Assembly (NCBI RefSeq): GCF_002290085.1
Contig: NZ_CP023173.1
Coordinates: 274,501 to 338,500 of the forward strand
Direction: 5' to 3'
From: Mesoplasma chauliocola
GTDB taxonomy: Bacteria > Bacillota_I > Bacilli_A > Mycoplasmatales > Mycoplasmataceae
Length of the DNA stretch: 64,000 nucleotides
Shown: piece by piece, positions 10,362-19,891 of the stretch
Position numbering within the stretch: position 1 is the stretch's first letter
Layout of the letters: each line of letters begins with the position of its first letter
Program-made: the position numbers and the translations under genes
Notes under the pieces: model-generated
The model's input: only the letters and a program-made list of their open reading frames with translations
What the model was told of the DNA's origin: nothing
Database searches by the model: none

Positions 10362-11069
10362 ATGAAAGAATTAATCAAAATAAATAAAATTAAAAAAGAA
10401 AATATTTTACAAGAAATTAATTTAAGCATTTTAGAAAATGAATGCGTTTCAATTATGGGTAATAGTGGAGTGGGTAAAACAACTCTTTTAAACATTTTAT
10501 CTGGAATTGAAAAACCATCTGAAGGAAGTATTATAATTAATGGTACTAATATAGTCGACTTAAAAGAACCCAAACTTACAAAGTTTAGATCAAACGAAAT
10601 ATCATACATTTATCAAGACTATAAATTAATTGAATATCTAACTGTTGAACAAAATATAAAGTTTATTGAAAGAAATAATAAAAATAAAATTAGCGAACAA
10701 AAATACAAAAGTTTATTAAATGAACTAGGACTTGTTACAAAAGAAAAAGTTATTGTTGCTAAACTATCCGGTGGTCAAAAACAACGTGTTGCTATTGCTA
10801 GAGCATTATTAGGAAAATCAAAGATTATATTAGCTGATGAACCAACAGGAGCTCTTGATTTGATTAACACAAAGAAAGTTTTAGATGAATTAATAGTTAA
10901 TAGTAAAAAAATGAAAAAAACTTTAGTAATAGTTACTCATTCACCACAGGTAGGACTTGAAACAGAAAAAATTGTATTAATGAATAATGGAAAAATAACA
11001 GAACAAATTAAAACTAATGAAATTTCAATTAATGAATTAGAAAAAAAGTTGCTTTTTGAAAATGCATAA
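10362..11069 (+). CDS. ABC transporter ATP-binding protein (LolD/MacB/BceA type)
   Basis: A 235-residue ATPase subunit of a MacB/LolD-like ABC system. Visible motifs: Walker A GNSGVGKTT, Q-loop YIYQDYKLI, signature LSGGQKQR, Walker B ILADEPTGALD and switch VTHS. The DEPTGALD form is typical of ATPases that pair with FtsX-fold permeases, and such a permease follows with an 8-base overlap. Systems of this class move lipoproteins or expel antimicrobial peptides; the substrate cannot be told here. This is also the only FtsX-type ATPase in the window (see giant permeases at 34-45 kb). Confidence 0.88.
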   Translation: MKELIKINKIKKENILQEINLSILENECVSIMGNSGVGKTTLLNILSGIEKPSEGSIIINGTNIVDLKEPKLTKFRSNEISYIYQDYKLIEYLTVEQNIKFIERNNKNKISEQKYKSLLNELGLVTKEKVIVAKLSGGQKQRVAIARALLGKSKIILADEPTGALDLINTKKVLDELIVNSKKMKKTLVIVTHSPQVGLETEKIVLMNNGKITEQIKTNEISINELEKKLLFENA

Positions 11070-12345
11070 TAGTCAAATATTTAAACAACTAAATTTTTAT
11101 AAGAGTTATAATTTGCCAATATTCATAATATTATTTTTATCATCACTGTTTACTAATTCATCATTATTTTTATTATTATCGTCACTAAAACAACTTGACA
11201 AAGAATCGAATATGACTTTAATTTTTATAATTTTATTTGGTCTTTTGTTTCTTATTTCAATATCAATGATAACTATAATTATAAGTATTAACTTTAATGT
11301 GAGAGAAAAAGATTTAATAAATAGAAGGCTAATTGGATTAGCATTTCACAAAGTCTTTAAAAATTTATTGCTTGAACAATCAATTATAATGATTCCTAGC
11401 TACATTTTAGGATTTTTTGCATCTATATTTTTAAATAAATTACTTATTGCAAGTTTAATCAATAAATCAATACTTGCTTCAAGTTTTTCAATTAACTACT
11501 CTTTTATAAATATATTTTTAGTACTTTTAGTGAGCTTTATTACTTTGTCAGCAATAATGTTTTTGTCAACAAAAAAATATAAGCGAATTGAAAATAATTA
11601 TAAAATTCAAAAAAATAAGAAAAAACAATTTTTTAAAATCTTAATTGGATCTTTATTTTTAACTTCATACTTTTTATTAATTATTTTTAATAATACAGAA
11701 GTTTTATATTTATTTGGAGGAATATTTTTTATTATAGGTCTATATTTTTTATTAGAAATATTTATAGTTTGTATTGCTAAAGTATTATTTAAATTTTTTA
11801 TAAAATATTTTACAATTTCAAGCTCAATTAAAAATATGGAATTTAATGCAGACTTAATAACAAAAATAATTTTAATGCTTGTTAATTCAATGATTTTTTT
11901 AAATTTTTCAATTAATGTTATTAATAAAATGGGAATTGAAAGCTATGAATTAAATCAAAATGCTGAATATTTAAACGGCTTAATGTTTTTGGGCTCATAT
12001 TTAAACATTGTATTTATTAGTTTTACCTTTATTATTTTAATAAATGGCTTTTTAATGTATTTAAAAAGTTTGCAAAAAGAAACTGAAACATTAAGAAAAT
12101 TGGGTTTTACAAGATCAAAAATATTTTTAAGAAATATATTTCAATTTTTAATTATTTGAATTTTCTATGTTCTTTTAAGTTTTATTGGAACAACTTTAAT
12201 TTCAATTATTTGAAAAGATCAATCAGCTTTATTGAACTTAAAATATTGATATATCGAGATATTTGTTGTTTTATTGATTATGTTATTTTTAAGCTTAATT
12301 GAATGAACTTCAAAATTTTTAAAAAGAAATGAATTAACGTCTTAA
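11062..12345 (+). CDS. FtsX-type ABC transporter permease
   Basis: Membrane partner of the preceding ATPase. The 427-residue protein has an N-terminal helix, then a cluster of helices, with the cytoplasmic sequence REKDLINRRLIG and a second LRKLGFTRSKIF; the latter is the coupling-helix pattern (K-x-LG) of FtsX permeases. About eight membrane segments are predicted and no large outer domain is present, which is closer to BceB-like or minimal FtsX permeases than to MacB. I prefer the ATG at 11062, inside the ATPase gene end, over the TTG at 11056. Four TGA codons in the last third encode Trp. Confidence 0.8.
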
Positions 12346-12360
12346 TTGACGTTTTTTTGT
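12336..12360 (+). terminator. Terminator of the small ABC operon
   Basis: AACGTC-TTAATT-GACGTT hairpin with seven T's; the stop codon of the permease lies in the loop. Confidence 0.8.
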
Positions 12361-12393
12361 TATAAAATTATATCTAATAAAAGGAGAGATTAT

Positions 12394-14292
12394 ATGACAA
12401 AAATAAGACCACAAGATAATTTCTATGATTCAGTTAATAAAGAGTGAATAGATAATAATGAATTGCCTGATGGTTATGCATCATGAGGTAGTTTTGAAAT
12501 GCTTCAAAAAAAGTCAATAGATGATATAAAAAATATTCTTAATGATTTAGTAGCAAAATCTGATTTAGATAAAGAAAGCAAAATGTTAGTTAATTTACGT
12601 TCTAATTATTTAAATAATGATTCAAGAAATAAGCAAGGCATTGATCCTATCAAACCTATTTTAAGTACCATTGAAAATTTAAAGGATAAAAAACAAATAA
12701 CAAGCTTATTTGTAGAGCTATACCAAAAATGAGGAGTTTCATTCTTTCATTCAAAAGGAGTAGACTCAGACTTTAAAGATAGTAATTTGAGAGCCTTAAT
12801 GATTGATTCAATGGGTTTAGGAATGTCAGATAGAGATTTTTATGATACAACTCACCCAAGACATAATGAAATTAAAAAAGCATACGAAGAGTACATTAAT
12901 AACTTAGTTAAAATTTCAGGATTAAAATTATCAACAAAAGATATATTTAGCTTAATTTATAATTTTGAAGATAAAATCTCAAAATCAATGTTTAAACAAG
13001 AAGAATTACGTGAGCCAGAAAATATTTATAATGTTGTTACAATTAAAGACTTAAATGAAATATGTCCTATTATTAATTGAACAATTTATTTAAAAGAAAC
13101 AGGTTATGATAAGGCAAAAAAAATTATTTTAACTGAACCTAAATATTTTACAGAATTAAATAAAATGCTTAATGAAATTGATATCAATGATTTAAAAGAC
13201 ATAATGCTATATAAAGTCACTAGTTCTTATTCAAAACTATTATCAATTGATTTGTATGAAAATGGATTTAAATATGGTTCAGTATTTAGTGGAGTTAAGA
13301 AAATGAAGCCAATTGAAGATCGCGTTGTTGAATTTGTTGATGGAACATTAGGAGAGTTATTGTCTAAAGAATACGTTAAACGTCATTTTTCACCAGACGC
13401 TAAAAAAGATGTTTTAAAAATGGTTCATGATTTATTAGATGTTTATGAAAAAAGAATTAAAACTCTTGATTGAATGTCAGAAGTTACAAAAACAAAAGCT
13501 ATTGAAAAACTTAAATCATTTACTATTAAAATAGGATATCCAGACAAATGAGAGGATCTAAGTGATGTTGAAATTTTAAGTTATGAAGAAGGTGGAAGTT
13601 TATTTGATAACATGCTAAGTTTATCAAAACACTATATTAATAAAGAAATAAAAGAAATTAATTTACCTGTTGATAAAACCAAATGATACATGGATGCTCA
13701 AACAGTTAATGCATATTACAATCCAACTTCAAACGAAATTTGCTTTCCAGCTGGAATTTTACAAAAACCATTTTATGATGTAAACCAATCACATGCAGCA
13801 AACCTTGGTGGTATTGGAGCAGTTATTGGTCATGAAGTAAGTCACGGTTTTGATGATGAAGGAAGTAAGTTTGATAAATATGGAAACTTTGAAAATTGAT
13901 GAACTGAACAAGATAATGAACAATACAAATTAAGAACTCAAAAAGTTGTTGAACAATACAATGAATACCAAATCAATGGTTCTAATGTAAATGGTAAATT
14001 AACTCTTGGAGAAAATATTGGAGATTTAAGTGGAGTTGCAGCTGCATTGGATATTTGCAAGACTCAAAGTCCTGAAGGCTTAAAAGACTTCTTCACTAAC
14101 TATGCATTAGTTTGAAGAAGAAAAGCAACAGATGAACAAAAAAATACAAGATTATTAGTTGATCCACACTCACCAGAAGAATTTAGATGTAATGGAGTTC
14201 TTGTCAATATTGATGAGTTCCATGAGGTTTATAAAACAAAACCAGGTGATGGAATGTATAAAACAAAAGAAGAAAGAACTAAAGTTTGATAA
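12394..14292 (+). CDS. pepO: M13 family zinc metallopeptidase (PepO/neprilysin-like)
   Basis: An oligopeptidase of the M13 family. The 632-residue product shows NAYYNP (substrate-binding), the zinc motif [11 protein letters not shown], the third ligand in GENIGDLSG, and the family's C-terminal VW encoded as GTT-TGA just before the stop. Unlike mammalian neprilysin it has no signal peptide or membrane anchor, so it is cytosolic as in lactic acid bacteria, where PepO degrades imported peptides. Numerous TGA-Trp codons break it under code 11. It is a single-gene unit with a good AAAGGAGAG ribosome-binding site and a following terminator. Confidence 0.95.
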
Positions 14293-14302
14293 TTAAATAA
14301 TT

Positions 14303-14330
14303 AACCATCTTAAAGATGGTTTTTTTATTT
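14303..14330 (+). terminator. Terminator after pepO
   Basis: ACCATC-TTAAA-GATGGT hairpin followed by a T-tract. Confidence 0.85.
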
Positions 14331-14337
14331 TTTAACA

Positions 14338-14343
14338 TATAAT
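14338..14343 (+). promoter_or_regulatory. -10 box upstream of trmFO
   Basis: TATAAT lies 22 bases before the ATG, after a T-rich stretch; an AAGAGG ribosome-binding site lies between. Confidence 0.45.
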
Positions 14344-14364
14344 TTATATTAGTAAGAGGTTAAC

Positions 14365-15693
14365 ATGCAAAAAGAAGTGAATATTATTGGTGCAGGTTTA
14401 GCAGGATGTGAAGCCGCATATCTATTAGCAGAAAATGGAGTTAAAGTTAATTTATTTGAAGTTAAATCATTAGTTAGAAATGAGATTCAAAAAACAAATG
14501 ATTTAGCAGAACTAGTTTGCTCAAACACATTAAGAAGTAAATCAAAAAAGAATGCTGCTGGAATTTTAAAAAATGAAATGGAAATGTTGAATTCTTTAGT
14601 TATTAAAGCTGCATATGAAAATCAAATACCTGGTGATGATGCTTTAAGTGTTGATCGCTTTGGTTTTAGTAAATATATAACACAAGTAATTAACAATCAT
14701 AAAAATATTAATTTATTTAATCAAGAGGTTACAAAAATAGATTATACAAAAGTTACAATTATTGCTTCAGGGCCATTAACTACTGAAAAACTAGGCAAAA
14801 GTATTGAATATTTAACTGGAAATGAAAAATTATTCTTCTTAGATGCTTCAGCACCAATCATAACAAAGGAAAGTATTGATTTTAATAGGGTTTATTGGGC
14901 AAGTAGGCATAATGATGGTAAACATGGTCAATACATCTGTATTCCACTTAATATGAACGAATTTGAGGCATTTGTTGAAGAGTTAAAAAAAGCTGAAACA
15001 ATAACTTTAAAGAGTTTTGAAAAGGAAGTTTATTTTAAAGGTTGTCAACCTATTGAACAAATTGCAAAAACAAGTAAAAAGGTTTTACTAAATGGTCCAT
15101 TATCACCTAATAACTTATATGATTTAAATAATGAAATTCCCTATGCTGTTGTGCAATTAAGACAAGATGACGCAATTGATAGTTTATATAATTTTGTAGG
15201 ATTTCAAACAAACATTAAATGACCAGAACAAAAAAGAATTTTATCTACTTTACCTGGATTAGAAAAATGCAATATTGTTAGATATGGTGTTATGCATAAA
15301 AACTATTATATTAATTCACCAAAACTTTTAAATAGATCACAACAAGTTAAAAGAAATAAAAATATTTTCTTTGCAGGTCAAATAACTGGTGTTGAAGGTT
15401 ATATTGAATCTGCAAGCAGTGGAATCTTAGCAGCAATTAATGTACTTGCTTATTTAAATAATGTAAAGATTGAACAGCCTTCAAGAAAAACAATGTTAGG
15501 TGCTTTAAATTTTTACATTACAAATCCTAAACATGAACAACTAAAACCAATGAAATGTAATCTTGGTATTTTAGATCAAAAAAATAAAAATTCAAAATCA
15601 GAGTTTTATTCATTTGAACAATCAGAAAAAGAAATGAAGAATTTTATAAAAAAAATTAGCAAAATTATAAAGATAGGTGAAGCAAATGATTAA
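14365..15693 (+). CDS. trmFO: Folate/FAD-dependent RNA uracil-C5 methyltransferase (TrmFO or RlmFO)
   Basis: Uses methylene-tetrahydrofolate and FAD to make 5-methyluridine in RNA. The 442-residue product starts with the FAD dinucleotide-binding motif [17 protein letters not shown] and carries the conserved [14 protein letters not shown] and [13 protein letters not shown] motifs. In most Firmicutes the target is U54 of tRNA. In Mycoplasma capricolum the homologue (RlmFO) was shown to methylate 23S rRNA, so the RNA target here is uncertain. The stop overlaps ung by 8 bases. Confidence 0.93.
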
Positions 15694-16336
15694 AAACTGA
15701 GAAAAAATATTTTCTGAAAATAGTCTTGATCAAAAAATTAATAGAACAATAGAATTAGCTTATGCTACTGAAGAAAACATATATCCAATTAAACAAGATT
15801 GTTTAAGATTATTTAGTTTAGTTAAACCTGAGGATATTAAAGTTATTATTATTGGTCAAGATCCTTATCATAATCCTAAGCAGGCTGATGGAATAGCTTT
15901 TAGCGCTAATAATAAAATTAAATCACCAAAAAGCTTAATTAATATTTTTAAAGAGTTGGACAATGATTTGAAAATAAAACATTTTGACAATAATGATTTA
16001 ACAGGATGAGTAAAACAAGGGGTTTTATTAATTAATACATGTTGAACAGTCATTGAAAATAAACCAGGTAGTCATAGCAAACTTGGCTGGCAAGAAATTG
16101 TTAGTGAAATATTAAATAAATTAAATGAAATTAATCCAAATATTATTTACTGCTTATGAGGAAACTACGCTAAGAAGGTTTATAAAAATTTAGATTTAAA
16201 AACAAAAAATTTTATTGAATCAGCACATCCTTCACCATTAAGCTATTATAAGGGTTTTGAAAATTCTAAGCCGTTTTCAAAAATAAATACAATTTTGCTT
16301 AATAATAATTTAGCACCAATTGATTGGTCTAAATAA
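15686..16336 (+). CDS. ung: Uracil-DNA glycosylase
   Basis: Removes uracil from DNA as the first step of base excision repair. The 216-residue product has the catalytic-water loop GQDPYHN, the second conserved region around LLINTCWTV and the HPSPLS minor-groove loop, all diagnostic of family 1 UDG. It starts within the last codons of trmFO. In an AT-rich genome with frequent C-to-U damage this enzyme is normally retained. Six or more TGA-Trp codons explain why no long frame appears under the standard code. Confidence 0.95.
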
Positions 16337-16363
16337 GGTAAAATAATAAATAGGGAGAAACGT

Positions 16364-17344
16364 ATGAAAAAAATAAATGAATTAAATAATTCCATACCAG
16401 CAGCTGATTTAGTTGTTAGGTTAGAAAAAATAATTGTTTCTACAGCAACTAATGGTTCATCTTATTTGATTTTAAATTTATCAGATAAAACTGGTAGAAT
16501 TGAAGCAAGAAAATGAACAGTAACAGAAGAAGATAAACAATTATTACAACCAAACGCTTTTGTTTTGTTTAAGAATGCAGCTATAAATGAATTTAGGGGT
16601 GTATTACAACTTAAAGTTAATGACTATACTATTGTAAGTGAAACAGAATTAGCTTCTTATGGATTAAAATCAAGTGACTTCTTTATTGAAGCACCAATTA
16701 ACATTGAGAAGAACTATGCTGAATTAATGACAATCTTAGAAGGTTTAACAAATGAGACATACAGCAAATTAACAATTGGTTTAATTAAGAAATATGAACA
16801 AGAATTTTTAACATATCCAGCAGCTATGACTATTCATCATAATGTTAAAGGTGGATTATTCTGACATAGTTTTACACTAGTGAAAAATGCAATGGCACTA
16901 AGACCAAGTTATTCATATGCTTCAATTGATTGAGAACTTTTAATTTGTGGAGCTATTCTTCACGATATAGGAAAAGTAATTGAAATTGTTGATCTAACTG
17001 GAACAGATTATAGTTTACAAGGCAAAGTAATTGGTCACATTAGTATTGGTAATACTGAATTAAATAAAATTGCAGAAGAATTAAATTTATATAAAGATGA
17101 AAATGGAAATATAAATGAAAGCTTAACATTATTACAACATATGATTATTGCAAGTCATGGTAAAAAAGAATATGGTTCACCAACAGAACCAGTTATTATT
17201 GAAGCTATTATGTTATCAATGTTTGATGATTTAGATGCAAAGGTATTTAAAATAAATGACGAGTTAAATAAAGTTGAACATAAAACATGAACACCTAGAA
17301 TTATTAGTGTTGATGGAAAAATGTTTTATAAACACAAAAAATAA
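16364..17344 (+). CDS. yhaM: YhaM-like 3'-5' exoribonuclease (OB fold plus HD domain)
   Basis: A 326-residue nuclease of the YhaM/CBF1 group. The N-terminal 100 residues form an OB-fold-like nucleic-acid binding domain. The middle holds the HD phosphohydrolase core: HNVKGGLFWHS, then LHDIGKVIEI, a later H in GHISIG, and HMIIASHG. This order of metal ligands matches YhaM, which trims RNA 3' ends. It follows ung by 27 bases with a TAGGGAG ribosome-binding site and is probably in the same transcription unit. Two TGA-Trp codons occur around the HD core. Confidence 0.9.
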
Positions 17345-17347
17345 TGT

Positions 17348-17373
17348 AATGTAGTGAGAGCTACATTTTTTTA
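17348..17373 (+). terminator. Terminator after yhaM
   Basis: AATGTAG-TGAGAG-CTACATT hairpin with a T-tract on the plus strand. Confidence 0.8.
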
Positions 17374-17380
17374 TTACAAA

Positions 17381-17408
17381 TAAAAAAAGATGACTTTAGT
17401 GTCATCTC
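17381..17408 (-). terminator. Terminator of the minus-strand lipoprotein-hit operon
   Basis: AGATGAC-TTTAGT-GTCATCT hairpin whose minus-strand 3' side is a run of T's (A7 on the plus strand). It abuts the hit stop codon. Confidence 0.8.
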
Positions 17409-17818
17409 TATTTTGATATTTCGTTAAATACATCTTCTAAAGTAGCATATTTAAGGTTTACATTTTTATCATGTAGGAAACCTTCATCAACTTTAAATTT
17501 AGGTAAGATATGCTCATGATAATGGAATACAACTTGTTTTGCTATAGCTTCTTGATTAGAAACATAGTTAAATCCTTTTACACCATCTAATTTTTCTTGA
17601 AGTAATTCAGCTACAACTTTTTTAGCTTTAGCAACTTCAACAAGATATAAATCAGGTGTTTTAGTTAAATTTTCAGCATGTACTTTAGGTATTATTAATG
17701 TATGACCATCAGTAACTGGAAAAATATCTAAGAATGCATAAACATATTCATTTTCATAAATTTTATGTGAAGGAATATCTTGATTAATTATTTTACAAAA
17801 TAAACATTCGTTATTCAT
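17408..17818 (-). CDS. hinT: HIT family protein (HinT-like purine nucleoside phosphoramidase)
   Basis: A 136-residue histidine-triad protein with the catalytic HYHEHILPKF motif (His99, 101 and 103) and an N-terminal CLFCKI zinc-site-like pair. Such enzymes hydrolyse AMP-lysine and aminoacyl-adenylates. It is the last gene of a minus-strand operon, sharing one base with the stop of the lipoprotein gene before it (TAATG). In Mycoplasma hominis HinT is encoded with, and binds to, the surface proteins P60 and P80, and the arrangement here is the same type, suggesting that association (inference). Confidence 0.93.
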   Translation of the reverse strand: MNNECLFCKIINQDIPSHKIYENEYVYAFLDIFPVTDGHTLIIPKVHAENLTKTPDLYLVEVAKAKKVVAELLQEKLDGVKGFNYVSNQEAIAKQVVFHYHEHILPKFKVDEGFLHDKNVNLKYATLEDVFNEISK

Positions 17819-19890
17819 TAGTTTGATTCACCAGATGTTTCGTCTTTAATGTATTTTGCCAATTCATCATAAAGTCCTTGGTAAAGAACATTGTCACCTT
17901 CCATGATGTATTTAGTATATAATTCAGTTTTTGCTTCTGTAGTATAATCAGTATCGCTTTTAACTATTCCGTTTTCAATTTCTGATAATAATAATTGTTT
18001 TGAATTAGCTGACAATCCTTTAATATCACTACTTGATTTTCTATCGTTGTTTCATGTGTAGCTTAAATTATAGTTTGATCTTGGGTCTGGATTTCTAGCA
18101 AAACCAATAGAATATAGTATTTTGTCAGTTTCGCCAACTTTTGCAGCGTCTTCAACACTAAAGGCTCTTGTAAATGAATCATTAGTTTTATCAATAACTT
18201 GGTTAACACCTAAAGTTGTTGGTTCGTCTTCAACTTTGATATTTACTTTATGTTTAATAGTTTCACCCAATGTAATTTCGCCACTTGTTGCCTTGTCGTT
18301 TAATTTAATGTAAGCATTTTGATTTGTGTCATAAATCACTTCAATATTTTTAGTTTCACTTACAATATTTACATTATCAATCGCAGGACTATATTTGTCC
18401 GCAAGAGGGATTCATGTATTTGCTGGAATAGACATATTAATGTCACCATTAGTCTCAGATAATAAAGAAATACTTGAGTTATCGTATATATCATTTAGAT
18501 ATAAAGGTAAAACTAAAACAATTTCTCTTTCTCCAGCATCTCCAACTTCATAACCTTCATCATTACCAGTTAAAATTGTTGGTCTAGTAATTGCTTTTGC
18601 ATCAGTTTGAGCTGTTGTTGAAATTTCTAGGTTACCACTAATTGCTGCAACACCTGTATCATTGTTCATAACGATTCCATTATATCCTTTTAAACCAAAG
18701 AAAGGATCAGCACCTAACTGTGTTGTATTAACAACATTTGTTGTTTCTTCTCCACCAGCTTGGTCTTTAAAAGCATCTAACAATTTTTGCAATTCGCCTT
18801 CATTTAATTCAATATTTCCAGCTTGAGAACTTGAACCTTTAATTAATTCCTTATAAGAACGAACTCAATTGTTAAAATCAGTAGGTGTCCCTTCACTATC
18901 TGAAACATCTGTTTTAATAGATCAAATCAATTTTACATTTGACTGTTTTGTTGAAGAAATTAATGAATTTTGCATTGAAGTTACTAATTTATTAGTTGTG
19001 TCCAATCTAACAAAAGAGTTAGCATAATTAGTTGAAGTTCAGTTAGTTGTTAGTAGATTACTATCTAAATAAGTTAAACTTATTAATTGACTGTATAACT
19101 CAGGAACAATTTTTGAATTGATGTAACTTTGGAATCTGTATTGCATGATATCATTTCCATTAAAAGAACCATCTCCTTGATCACTAGAAACAGCTAGGAA
19201 AGCACTAGTTGTAATTGCTTCGTCTTGCCCTATTACTTTTTTAGTAGTTGGTAAACTATTAATTGTTTCGTCTTTTGCATTACCAACTATAAAAAATTTA
19301 CCATTGTTTAATTCATCAATTGTTGGAGTTTGCTCTTTTCCATGTTCAGCTTCAGTTTGCCAACGCTTATAAGTAGTTTCACTTTCTGCTTTGAAATAAA
19401 TTGAATATTTAATTCAAGTATCATTCTTTAAAATTCTTTTTGGATTGAAACCAGTCCCCATATAATCATATTCATTAACACCAGCTTTGCCAGCCTTAAT
19501 AATAGCTGAAGTATATTCAGTAAAGAATTGATTATTTGCTAAATTTCTAAGTAGGATATTTGTTCGAGAATCAACTGCCTCATTTTTAACTTTTAGTGTT
19601 GATGCTAAACTTGAGCTAGTTTCTTTGAATTCTTCATCAGCTATGTTCTTATCTAAGATTTTAATAACGTCTGCAATAATTTCAGTATCTGTTATTGATA
19701 AGAATTTTTGTGCTTCAGAAACACTAATTAGACCGTTATCTCTCATTTTAATGATTAATGTTTTATATATGTTGGTATCACTAAAATTTAATTTATTAAA
19801 TCTATCCACAGAATTAGCACATGAAACTACAACAGTTGATGTTGTAGCAGTTAAACCAACAGCTGCTAAAATTGCTATTAATTTTCTCAT
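17818..19890 (-). CDS. Large lipoprotein, P60-like by position
   Basis: A 690-residue secreted lipoprotein. Residues 1-24 form a signal peptide ending in the lipobox VVSC, so Cys24 is the predicted lipidation site. The rest is hydrophilic, Thr/Ser/Asn-rich and without membrane helices; I recognise no catalytic domain. I chose ATG 19890 over the in-frame TTG at 19899 because an AAGGAG ribosome-binding site precedes it. It lies one base after the stop of the upstream lipoprotein and overlaps hinT by one base. By context it may correspond to P60 of the M. hominis P80-P60-HinT group; sequence homology was not tested. Confidence 0.82.
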
Positions 19891-19891
19891 A

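Noticed and set aside
12394-14292. Apparent multiple frameshifts or pseudogenes in pepO and many other genes
   Set aside because: All breaks are TGA codons in a continuous frame and fall where Trp is expected, so this is genetic code 4 and not decay.
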